DNA of 64,000 nt from Rhizodiscina lignyota (Eukaryota; Ascomycota; Dothideomycetes; Aulographales; Rhizodiscinaceae): contig ML978122.1 of the NCBI GenBank assembly GCA_010015805.1, forward strand, positions 1,274,453-1,338,452. Direction: 5' to 3'. Positions 10,988 to 20,792 of the stretch are shown here, in pieces. The first letter of the stretch is position 1; every line of letters begins with the position of its first letter. The position numbers and the translations under genes were made by a program. The notes under the pieces were generated by a model. That model saw nothing but the letters and a program-made list of their open reading frames with translations. It had not been told where the DNA came from and made no database searches.

Positions 10988-11263
10988 ATGTGCCAATACG
11001 AAAAGATCATCTATCGCTGCACGCATTACGAGAAGCGCCTCATGAAGTATTGCCACTTTGCAAGAAACGATCCTCTGCATCAATGCATGGGCGCCTGGAA
11101 CTGGGGCCGAGAAGTCAAAATCGACAACGAAGACTGCCCGAACTGTCGCGGAGCTGGACCTGCGGCTCTGAAGCCGCACCGGATCTCTGCGAATAGCTCG
11201 AGTAGCCTTGATTCGATGGACTACGAGTCCACTGGCTCAACGAGTTGGAGCTCTTATCATTAA
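10988..11263 (+). CDS. Small Cys-rich fungal protein, function unknown
   Basis: A 91-residue protein starting MCQYEKIIYRCTHYEKR. Cysteines and histidines are spaced C-x8-C-x-H near the start, then MKYCHFA, HQC and CPNCR, so a zinc-binding fold is plausible. A Ser-rich tail follows (about 65-91). I chose the ATG at 10988 because the MC-x-Y start and the Cys/His pattern begin there; longer in-frame starts add only low-complexity sequence. The other short MC-type protein at 38425 has a similar opening. Small proteins of this style are common in filamentous ascomycete genomes, but no function is known to me. There is no signal peptide. Confidence 0.6.
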   Translation: MCQYEKIIYRCTHYEKRLMKYCHFARNDPLHQCMGAWNWGREVKIDNEDCPNCRGAGPAALKPHRISANSSSSLDSMDYESTGSTSWSSYH

Positions 11264-11681
11264 TCGAAGGGTGCGTGGAGTAGGCCTTGGAGTGGAGAAT
11301 ACCTGCGGTGGAATGCAGTTTTGAAGAATTTGAGGTTTTCGGTTTGCTATTTCGATAATCATGCATATGGTAATTTGCTTTCGTGCATAGCAGGATGGGC
11401 GTTATTGAGAGCATATTAATGGCGGGTATGTGGTAATCTCACGAATTGCCTTGCTTAAGTGTGAGGATTCGACCACCATAGTCAGGCTGAAGGGATCTTA
11501 TTTCCACTGTATCCTAATAGGCAACTGGATCCATTGCTGCAATTCATCAAATGGTGGTTTCCGGTGTGCTTTGATTTCTCTCGGAAATGGGACAGCCTGG
11601 GCAGCGGCCGTGAATACACTAGCAATACGACGGCAACGAAGAGATCATTCCCAAGGAAGAAAATATTGTCTGATGAGGCAT
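11264..11681. other. Intergenic between convergent genes
   Basis: This is the shared 3' region of the Cys-rich gene (plus) and the DAP1-like gene (minus). No gene was seen. Confidence 0.5.
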
Positions 11682-12227
11682 CTACAAATTTGAAGCGCCC
11701 TGTACTTGTCCAACAACGTTGTAGCGCTTGCTGAAGAACGTCATCCAGTCATCCAATACCTTCTTGTCCTTGTCTTCAAGGTCTTCCCATTCCGGCCGGC
11801 AGTCCTCAGGTTTCAGTGACGAGAGCGCCAGAGCACGAGATGCGTCCTTTCCCGTGAAGACTGTATTTCCCAGTTAGACGGTCTTTTGAGCCTCTTTGAT
11901 TAACCACTCGTACCGTGATAGCTGCCCTTCGGGCTATATGCGGTGTTTCCGGTGACGTCGAAGACTTTGCCCTTCACTAGAATCAGCATCGGCATTCTTT
12001 CCAGGGACCCAAAACCCAATATCGCGAACCTTTATTGCCACATATGTTGGGTATCCTTCGTGCAAGCCTGTCCGGAATGTATTAGCAAGATGCCGCCTCA
12101 CTCAGGGCGGCGGAGGATGCTCGCCATCGCATTTAGCAAGGTGCTCTAGCGATATGGGATCGTCTTTTGGTGGATCCAAGGTCACAGGAGTCTTGGGCTC
12201 GAACTTTTTCTTCGGTTCTTCTGCCAT
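11682..12227 (-). CDS. DAP1: Dap1/MAPR-type cytochrome b5-like heme-binding protein
   Basis: Four small exons on the minus strand (12227-12125, 12067-12030, 11971-11914, 11860-11682) join in frame to 125 aa. The product starts MAEEPKKKFEPKTP and carries a b5-like domain with YPTYVAIKGKVFDVTGN, the Tyr-containing SPKGSYHVFTGKDASRALA and the C-terminal KRYNVVGQV. This is the membrane-associated progesterone receptor (MAPR) group, whose yeast member Dap1 binds heme and supports Erg11 in sterol synthesis. There is no transmembrane segment, unlike animal PGRMC1, so it is probably cytosolic or peripheral. Intron 1 (12124-12068) uses a GC donor (GCGAGC). Reading past it gives a stop after four more residues, and splicing restores the family alignment exactly. 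Intron 2 ends in GAAG. No exon is long enough to stand out as an open frame. Confidence 0.85.
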
Positions 12228-12688
12228 GATGCGACAAGAGGTTAATTGATGTTTTGATGATAGTCAACAGTTGCAATAGGAATTTGGAAGCGATTTCACC
12301 GTTTGACATCTGACTGCCAAGGATATGAATTGGTGAATCCGAGGCTCCCATCTTTGCCACTTTTCGGCCGTTACATACCATCATCATCTAAATACTCAAA
12401 CTGAAGCTAGTTCAGTGTTCAGGTTCACTTTTCTGAGGCACGGAATTTATTTGCAGGATGATTAAATCCCAGGTCATCCCAGCTATTCTCGATCTTTGGT
12501 CTATGTGCATATGTATCTCACATTTTTAGGATTACTTATCAGAAACCACTCAGCGCGGTTGCGGTTGCCGAACAAGTGGCTCTATATACGATTTCTCGTA
12601 GTAGTAGGAGAAATCTCTCGTGATTCTTTGAATCAGTCCCTCGAAAGTGCTCAACCCTCAACGAGCATCAATATCGGCCATACCTTTG
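12228..12688. other. Intergenic between DAP1-like and agmatinase genes
   Basis: This lies upstream of the DAP1-like gene and downstream of the agmatinase gene, both minus strand. No coding signal was seen. Confidence 0.45.
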
Positions 12689-14663
12689 TTAATCCTCAGA
12701 GGCTACAGGCTCTTGAACCATGAGTGCCAACAAGGAATGAGCGACCTCTGCCGCTGCTAGGCTGGTTGTTTCTGCTGCCGTATCGTAGACTGGAGCCACT
12801 TCGACTGTCATATTGATTAGCAAGTTCAGTCGCTTTCTCCCATCTTAGTTCAAACATACCAATGTCAGCTCCAATGAGTTCAATACCGGATAGCCCATCT
12901 AAAATAGTAAAGAGCTCTCTCGTCGTCCAGCCTCCAACCTCCGGAGTCCCAGTTGCTGCAACGTGTTCCGGTAAGTCAACAACGTCAAGCAAAATCAATA
13001 TGGAGACAGTACCTGGCGCAAATGCTGGATCAAGTACATCAATATCCACGCTGATGTACACTTTTGAGCCTGCAATCCTCTCCTTCAGCCTCCTGATAAT
13101 GCCGTCGGTGCCAAGTCGATCAATCTCTCGGGCTTTGATCATATCAAATCCGCATCGGATATCGTTGCGGACATCGCCTTTCGGGCGCGACATGGGTCCA
13201 CGGATTCCAGCATGAATCGAAGTATTTCGAATCAGGCCTTCTTCATGCGCGATGTGCAGAAAAGTTCCGTGGTTGACTCCACTGCTCAAGTTAAGCGAAC
13301 TCGTCAGCACTGCACTGGACCGAGGACGTACGCATATTCGGATAGTCCTCCGCCTGATCCTCATTAGCTGCCGCTATTATTTGGGTAGAAGATACGACTT
13401 GCCTAACTGGCTTGGGTCCCAGGTATCTGCGCAAGGTAAGCCAAATGCGGAGCTGTGAACCCGATCACCTTACCGATATGCGAATCAAAATGGATAACGC
13501 TCACAGCTCCCCAATGGTGAAATGTGGACCGCAGCGCAGAAAGCGTCGTAGTGTGGTCGCCACCAAGCATTATAATCCGGGGCGTCGTGTACTCTGACGA
13601 ATTTGCTGGTCGCCCAGAAACGATCTTGACTGATGAGCCTGCAGTGTCCCCGAACCCTCAAAAGAGCATTTGTCAACACACCTTATGAGCCCGATCTAAT
13701 TGCTTAAGAGCAACAGTATTGTCCTAATCCTCGTGGTTAGCCCTGTCAATCGGCTTGACGCACCATATTCGGACGCACCAAGAACGTTAATGGCGCGTCC
13801 CCGCAGTCTACGATCTTTGCCCAGCTCTTGAATACATTCTCTCCTATATCACATTGTTAGTTTCGTTCCGCAGCCTTAGCTATCGCTCCAAACAGAGGGA
13901 GACATCTCAATTGATGGGGAACACAGAAACGGGACCGTGAGATTGCTCTTCTGCTGTGACCCGGAACGTGCTTGAAGTGCGTGCGCATCGGGGATTTTCC
14001 ACAGCATTGCAGGTCTCCGGCCGCCGGCAATTCCAGTGTAACGAATTTCATGCTAGAAGCCGCGTGTCTTGCATTGATGTGGAACACGTGGAGCAAGAGA
14101 TTGAGCTAAGACATACCAGTGTAAGCGCTCCACGCGAAATCTGGTTCAATTCTCCTCGAGGCTCCACGAATGCCAGTGGGGCCGAAACGTGCTCCTGGTC
14201 TAGCTGTTGTGCCCTGTTGCGTGGAACAAAGTGAGGATTGTAACCATCAGAGGCAGGGGAGGCCAGTTATTCGAGATACACAGCAGAGAGCAATTGGAGG
14301 TCATAATGAATAGAGCGACGAGAATGGGCCAAGCCAAGACAACTATGAGCCTCGCAGGCGTGAAATGTAAAAACGTACAGTGTCAAAAGGAGCCCCGAGA
14401 ATTGCAATGTCAAATTTTTCCTTATCAGACAGCACTCCTTGTTCAAGGCCCTTCAAGCAGTCTACATACTGCAGATTTGCGAATGAGACCAGCCCAGAGA
14501 ACGTTCCTGGAATAACGACGTCATCTGAAGAGTCAGAAAAGCTGTCAAGTTGCTGCTGAGCTCCATGCCGCGGTACATAACCTGCAACAGGAGGAAAGAC
14601 GATATCCCGAGCTTGAATGGACACGGAATAAAGCGCAATGAGCGCAATGGAGAGACGAAACAT
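12689..14663 (-). CDS. Agmatinase/ureohydrolase family protein with signal peptide
   Basis: Ten exons read leftwards: 14663-14379, 14213-14117, 13843-13779, 13723-13682, 13624-13474, 13426-13403, 13353-13332, 13281-13013, 12955-12860 and 12804-12689. They total 388 aa with every phase consistent. Residues 1-18 ([18 protein letters not shown]) form a signal peptide, so the protein enters the secretory pathway. The manganese-site motifs of the arginase/agmatinase fold are all present: GGDHT, HFDSHID and SVDIDVLDP, with GARFGP and EVAPVYD flanking. The family hydrolyses agmatine or related guanidino compounds to urea plus amine; the substrate here is unproven. Exons 6 and 7 are only 24 and 22 nt, and the intron between them (13402-13354) has a GC donor, GCAAGT. 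The exon 4/5 join is the least certain: an AAG acceptor at 13625 was chosen, and CAG sites a few bases earlier are alternatives. Confidence 0.85.
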
Positions 14664-14993
14664 GGACAATATCGACCTCTCAACGACTGGTTTGGTAATG
14701 AACGCGTATCAGTGATATTTTCGCTGATGTATTTTGGTGATAGGCGTAGAGGTTCCACGATGTGAAGTACCCCTCGGTTTGCCAAGTGCGGGATGTTAAG
14801 TAATAATAAGATAGCCGACGACTCCTTAGGGCTGCCATCTCCTGAAGATAAGACTCAGGATAAACAACTATGAGGATGTGAAATCATCGCAGGCATTCGA
14901 TTGCCCAAAATCAAATTACATCATCAATGCCTGGAGGCCGGCAATTCTACGCTACGCAAGCCCAAGGTATAGCAACTGTCTTAGCACGGGACC
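14664..14993. other. Intergenic between agmatinase and CUE5-like genes
   Basis: About 330 bp combining the agmatinase promoter side and the CUE5-like 3' end. No gene was seen. Confidence 0.45.
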
Positions 14994-16515
14994 TCAAGAC
15001 TTCCCCTTCAATAGTTCTTCCGCCTCCTTGTTGATACTTCCGCTCCTCTCTGCTGGACTGAGTGTATTTCCCTCAGTACTGGTTCCAGACTCGCCTTTCT
15101 CAGCTGCCGCTTTCTTCAGGCGTTCGGTATCTTCCGCTTTGAGATCTTTTGTTTTGGCCTCCTCCTCATCGCTGTCGCCCAGACTGAAAGGATCGTTATC
15201 CTCGCTCTCTGGATTCGGCGCCAGCGACGTAAGAGGTTGCCACTTCTTGCCAGGCTTGCCATTACCAGGAGAAGGCTGTCTGTTCGTAGGGGTGGGAGCT
15301 CGATAGAGAGCGTCAACCTCGTCTACTGGGCCGGTGTGCGGAGCGACTGGAGTAGGTTTGAAAAGGTCGGGATTCGCTAGTGGCCTGTTTCGTGGTGGTT
15401 GCGGCGGCGGAGCTGAGTGAAGTTAGTTCTGCAATATCTTCGTGCCTTTGTAGCTCTACTGACCCTCTTCATCCCGCAATTCGAGTTGAGTAAAATCATC
15501 GCTCAGAACACGTGGATCGGCATCATATCGTTCTCGATCTCCGCTCCTTCGCCCTTCTTGGCTCTTGCGGATACCATACATCTGCGCAGACTGTGAAGGT
15601 CCATAGTCTTGACGCTGATAAGAATCACTAGACTGTCCCGGATGGCCATCTTCCTCATCGCCATCGATACGCTTCCTGAAATCAGTTATCCACTTGTTGA
15701 CTGTCTTCTGAGTCTGAAGGAAGCCCTGTCGCACGTTTTCTCGAATGACAGGCAAGTCATCTGCAGCGTCTTAGCCAAGTAGTCGTTGTATTCATTACGT
15801 TCGTACAAACCATCAAAGAAACTGTGCTCCTTGTCATCGTATAGCTCGTTTGGTTTAAGGTTCGAATCCTTTCTGGCTTGCGGCAAAGGAGGATCACCGC
15901 GAGAGCGGGAGCCATACGCCCCGAAACCTTCCGCACTTTGGTAATGCGCGGCAAGCTGACGAGCGTACTGTTCGTCCGACTCCAATTGATGCTGTGCTTG
16001 TGTAGGTCGTGGAGGCTGTGGGGGAGGAGGAGGATCGTGTTCGTAGCTGGGATCGGACATGCCTGTCATACATGAGCAATTGTGCAAATATTGATACGAC
16101 TGTCACGCACTGAGAAGAGCATTGAAGGCAGGCTCGACCTTCCCACCGCTAGCCACGAGCACGGCTTTAACCACTTTCGCATCGAGAGAAGGGAAGGCTT
16201 CGATTAAAGTTGCTTCGGCCTGTGCCTGTGGACTCATCGGTCGCGGTGGTTTCGGGGGAGGTGCTTGTTCTTCCTCTTCCTGAAAGCTGACTTTCTTCGG
16301 TGCAGATGCCGCTGCTGGAGCCTCGCTGAAAGTTGTTGAAGGCTCCTGGGTTTCATCGTCAAAGTCAGGCTCTCGGGCAGTCGTTGGAGACTCTGCGCCG
16401 CTCGTTGAGCTTCCCTTTATATCCTTCAAGCCGATCAGCAACCCTAAAGAATATTGGGTGAGCAAAACGGGGTGGACGTGGAACATACCAATTTCTCTGT
16501 TGCCTTCTCCGCCAT
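14994..16515 (-). CDS. CUE5: CUE-domain ubiquitin-binding adaptor (Cue5-like)
   Basis: Five exons on the minus strand (16515-16489, 16423-16111, 16062-15811, 15760-15464, 15412-14994) give 435 aa. A CUE domain lies at about residues 72-113 (AEATLIEAFPSLDAKVVKAV and the LL motif in AFNALLS) and would bind ubiquitin. It is followed by a conserved block, FFDDDLPVIRENVRQGF and TQKTVNKWI, diagnostic of fungal Cue5. The C-terminal part is charged and disordered, with WQPL at residues 354-357. Yeast Cue5 uses a WQPL Atg8-interacting motif to carry ubiquitinated aggregates to autophagy (established), so this protein likely does the same (inference). The first exon has only nine codons, and intron 1 ends in an AAG acceptor. 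Intron 3 (50 nt, GTTTGT donor) was chosen because it restores the FFDDDLP motif. Confidence 0.88.
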
Positions 16516-17461
16516 CTTGAGTACCTGTTTCAGCTGATTGCACTATGCACAAGACCGAGTGTGTGGCTTCGTAGATAGATGCAAGATGTCCCCTGCTGAG
16601 GAGATTATATTCCAAGCTGCAGCCTAAAGTGAAACGGCGTTGGGTATTGCGTGGCTCGGAGAGGCGAGGACGATTGATGGTCGTATGCGGCGGAGGGATT
16701 GCTCTGCAGCATGCATGCAAACTGGATCCATGCCTTAATGACGCAGCTTCACCGATATAGGCTTAGATCCTAACATGTGTTTAAGTTACGGTTTACGTAA
16801 CGCGCTAGAACAGGGGCTTGAATTACAATGTCGGCCCTATCAATATGTATCACAACGATCGAATGCTTCAGGTTCGTATAGGTGTTGAACTGAGGGCCTC
16901 CTTTAAGATGCATAGAAATGTAGGGGAGGTTTACAAAAACGTATATTCCCAAAAAGCCGATTCTGCGAGTGCGAGGTGCGGCACCGGAGCACAGACGCTC
17001 GAATTTGCCGAATTGAGCCAGCGTGAGAAGTAGGCTGGAAATATACGCCATCCTCCAAATTTTTGAACAAGTCTATGTAGTATTGTTGGTTTGACAAAAT
17101 TCTTCGAATTAAGTGAGAACATGGAGCAGTACCTGCATTTTCATACGAGCATTAGAATAGATGTGGTGCTGTGCCCATTAGGCGGTCTTTGTAAGCAGTA
17201 TTGGACATTATAAAGGGTAGCTCCAGTATAAACATGAAAACTGCCTCATCGTGAACCAACACCACCATCAATTGCAAGCTTAACACATCCACAACAATGT
17301 CTTCCGCGCACAGCACGGAGGGAACTTGCCCCGCATCCGAGAGAGGTAAACGCAAATTTTTACGCTGCCGCCGAACACCTAGCTCTTTTGTTTTCTCTTC
17401 AACCTTCAACCTTCAACCTTTCCACTCTCAACATCAACCACTCTGGTGAACCACACACATT
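16516..17461. other. Intergenic, divergent promoters of CUE5-like and DEAH-like genes
   Basis: About 0.95 kb between divergent genes. Short open frames here have no domain character. A CT-rich tract with repeated CTTCAAC units (about 17396-17428) lies just upstream of the DEAH-like start and looks like a promoter pyrimidine run. Confidence 0.45.
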
Positions 17462-19700
17462 ATGGATCACTATCTCTGGCCGCTTCACAAAGACCCTGGC
17501 GATTTGCCAATCAGTGCCAACCGCAGAGACCTCGTATGGCTTGTCCAATCATGCCAGGTGGTGTTTGTTGTGGGCGAGCCTGGTATTGGCAAGGGTACTC
17601 AAATCCCTCAATATCTCTTCGAAGCCGGATTCTGCGGTAACGGCAAGACGATTGGAGTCACTTGCCCGAGCAGGATGAGGGCCGAGGGTCTTGCAACAAG
17701 ACTCAACATGCAGATGAACCCGAGTTTCAAAGGAGAGATGAAAAGTCAACAGGTATGTTGGAGATATCAAACACTTCACTTCATGCACAATGCAGTTTAA
17801 TAACACTAGTAAACTCAGGCTCATTTCGAAAGCCGCTGGCTTCGCCGCCCCAAGCAGACGATGCCCACCAACATCAACTACGTGGTAGACTCGGTTCTAG
17901 TTCGCTATATCCTCAAGTTTCCAAATCTGGACGACTACTCTGTCATCATGGTAGATGATGCTCACGAACGTAACCTGAACACTGAAATTCTGCTCGCCTT
18001 GCTCAAGAAGATCGTCAAGCAAAGATCAGATCTGAAAGTCATTGTCAACTGTGGACAAGAGCAAGTCAGGGAGTTCTTCAAGTTCTTCACTGGCGCAGAA
18101 CTTAGTGAAGCAACGAACGGCCCCGCTTCAAGCCTCCCCATGAAAGCAGGCATCATTCCAATCCTCGGCAACATGCAGTCTTGCCCCGTCTTCTATCTCT
18201 CTGAACCAACCGCAGACTATATCACTGCTGCTGTCGACACAGTCTTCTGGATTCTCGACGAGGAAAAGGCGGCACAACAGATGACTGAGATGATTCACAA
18301 CAACAAGAAGTCGGGCGACATCCTTATCTTCTTACCCAACACCGATTCTGCCCTCCAGGCCTTCGAGATCTTCTTCAATCGTTATCTCGCTCTTGGCGAA
18401 CAAGTTCCTAAACTCCATGGCCGGCTCTTACACCGAGGAATCAGTCTGGAGAAGCAACAGGAGGCCGTCCAACCAGCTCCGCAGGACGCACGAAAAGTTA
18501 TCTTCTCAGCTGAAATCGCGGAACGCGTCTCGATCCCTGGTGTTGTTTACGTGATCGACACCTTGTTCTGTCAAAAGCGCTTCTACAGTGTCTCAACGGG
18601 AATGAATACTCTGTGCAAGAGACCTATCACCAAAGCACATGCAGAAATGCGAGCTCGCAGCGCGAAAATTTGCCCTCCTGGAGAGAACGCCAAAGTGTAC
18701 CGTCTCTGCACTGAAGACACCTACGCCAAGCTCGAAAATGCACCAATCCCAGAGACTAGCCTACAGAATCTCGCACCGATACTCCTGAAGCTGATGGCTC
18801 TCACTGTCAGCAACGTGCTCAAGTTCGACTACTTGACACCGCCACCCCCTCTTAGGATCGGAAAAGCCCTGGAATATCTATGGGCACTAGGATTGGTCGA
18901 CATCGAGACCGGGCAGCCCACAAGCCTTGAGAAAGTTCGTCGCGTGGCCGAACTCGACATGGATCCAATGATGGCGAAGGCGCTCCTGGACGCATCCAGC
19001 TTCGGTTGCCTCAGCCTCATGATCACAATCGCCGCCATGAATGCCGCCATTACGGACTCGGGTGACCTCTTGTGGGTAAAGAGAGTCGTAACTCACCGTG
19101 GCATGGATGAGGCGACAATGAATGCGAAAGCCCGGTTCGACAGCGGAGAAGGTGACCCGATCGTCTGGGTCAACGTCTTCTATGCCTATTCTGGCTTCGC
19201 TGGACAGACCGAGAAGGAGCGCAGGGACTGGTGCCGAAGGAACTGCCTGAACTACGACGTTGTGGCTAGCGCCGTTGACATACGCGCTCAGCTCGCCCAA
19301 CATATGCAGGCGTTCGGATTCCCGCGCACAGAGACGCTGCTGATGCCGCTCAACCTCCACGAGCAGGGTGGAAACCACGAGGAGAGCAAGAAGGTGCGCC
19401 GCTGCCTAGCGGCGGCATACTTCATGAACGCCGGCAAGGTCGGCAAGGCCGGTGAAGAAGGCTGGTGCACCACACCAGCCGGTGCCAGAGTATTCTGGCA
19501 CGAAAAGTGTGTGGTCTTCGTGAGTTCCACCCCTAGTCCCCCGAGAATTTGGCATAATAACCTTATCACAGAAGCAGCCCGGCAGCTGGGTTGTGTTTGC
19601 GGACGTGACGAGGTACGCTGGCCGGGCGAGGGCCAGCGTAGTGACGCCGGTCGAGAGGCCGTGGTTTGGGGAGTTCGCCTCCCATTACTATCAGGAGTAG
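17462..19700 (+). CDS. DEAH-box helicase-like protein with degenerate ATPase motifs
   Basis: Exons 17462-17752, 17819-19519 and 19572-19700 encode 706 aa with the layout of DEAH/RHA spliceosomal-type helicases: two RecA-like domains, a winged-helix/ratchet region, and an OB-fold ending GEFASHYYQE, matching the usual EIAPEYY end. The ATPase motifs are altered. Motif I is GEPGIGKGTQ at 38-47 (Gly for the Walker Thr). Motif II is DDAH at 143-146 (Asp for the catalytic Glu). Motif III has NCG in place of SAT. Motif VI reads MRARSAKI instead of QRxGRAGR, so the arginine fingers are lost. The frame is intact and the introns are canonical (GTATGT, GTGAGT), so it is not an obvious pseudogene. It is probably a paralogue of Prp22/Prp43/DHX35-type proteins that acts as a scaffold or RNA binder without ATP hydrolysis (inference). 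Confidence 0.82.
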
Positions 19701-20792
19701 GGAGGGCGTGTGGCGGTGGCGGACGGGCTCGAGGAGCAACAGTAGATAGACGAAATGGACTTTCCTGAATGAACATATCAATATCCACAAGTCTGTGCAA
19801 GTGATTCGATCAAACTCCAAGCGTGTTTAAACCAACTCTCCACTGTCACGTGCTTTCGCGCCCTCACGCGCGTCTAACTTAGCAATTCGCGCTCGAAAGC
19901 ACGCGTACTCGCGTATAAAGTTGCATTTGCTTGTAAATAACGCGCTTTCCCTAAGTCTGTACACGTGATATAAGGGAAGTGACGATGGAGTCACTCGCGC
20001 GAGGAGGAGGCGGGCATTCTTCACAACTGCTCCAAAGTCGTCAGTCAGATGGGAGTTACGTCATGACATCGTTTCACTCTGATCATAACACATCGAAAGT
20101 GCCTGCACATTCACAGTCAATTGTGCACTGTACCGAGATCGGGGCGAGGCTGCAGAGGCCACGGGCATGCTGTGCAGGTATAAGTAGCACAAACCTTCGG
20201 ATGAACACCTTCCCTCCTTCATCTCACCGCAGCACTACGCGGTGCGCCCTTCCAGGCGCTACCAAATGAAATTGCACAGGAAATACTGCTAGTGGCGCTA
20301 GAGGCCGACACGCCACGCGACGACATTTCGAGCGAGGACATGAGTTCAGGCAGCTGACTGGTGGCGGCATGGCCGAAGCAGCTGCACTGCGCATCCATCG
20401 CAAGTATCGCGAATCGCTAGCTATGACGGGGCGAAAGGCGCGTTCTACAGAGAATTATCAGCTCTACGATATAAATTAGTAGGACAGAGAGGGTATAAGT
20501 ATGTAGATTTTCCCGAAGTCCGCACAAGCAACAGAAGGAGACTCCGGTTATATTTAAACACTACCTTCGTTCTTAGCTGAGCCATAACCTTCAACCTTGC
20601 AACGATTCGGGAATTCAAGCTCAAAGGCCTCGATACTCCGCTCTTCTTAAGCACTTGCCAGTAAATACAGGGATTTTCCAACGCCGCGCAGGCAACTGAA
20701 GGAGATCCCGCGTGTAATTGGACGCAACCCCAACTATCTAGTCAGCCAGCGCTTCTAACTTAGGCACTCAAGACTTGAACAGCAATGGAGAA
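19701..20792. other. Intergenic between convergent genes, contains a degenerate repeat
   Basis: About 1.1 kb between the convergent DEAH-like (plus) and MET2-like (minus) genes. No coding signal was seen. It contains the imperfect direct repeat annotated at 20506-20753. Confidence 0.45.
20506..20753. repeat. Imperfect direct repeat, two copies about 80 bp long
   Basis: A block starting GATTTTCC at 20506 recurs at 20672, 166 bp later. The copies share GATTTTCC, a GCAACxGAAGGAGA core and a trailing AGCC/TCAGCCA end, with many scattered differences between. This looks like an old tandem or element-derived duplication. No open frame or terminal inverted repeat accompanies it. Confidence 0.4.

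Noticed and set aside
15840-15880. GGTTCGAATCC, resembling a tRNA B-box
   Set aside because: It lies inside the CUE5-like coding exon and no A-box or cloverleaf stems surround it.
19520-19768. Continuation of the DEAH-like frame past 19519
   Set aside because: The sequence becomes Gly/Arg-rich junk. A GTGAGT donor and CACAG acceptor restore the conserved OB-fold C-terminus instead.
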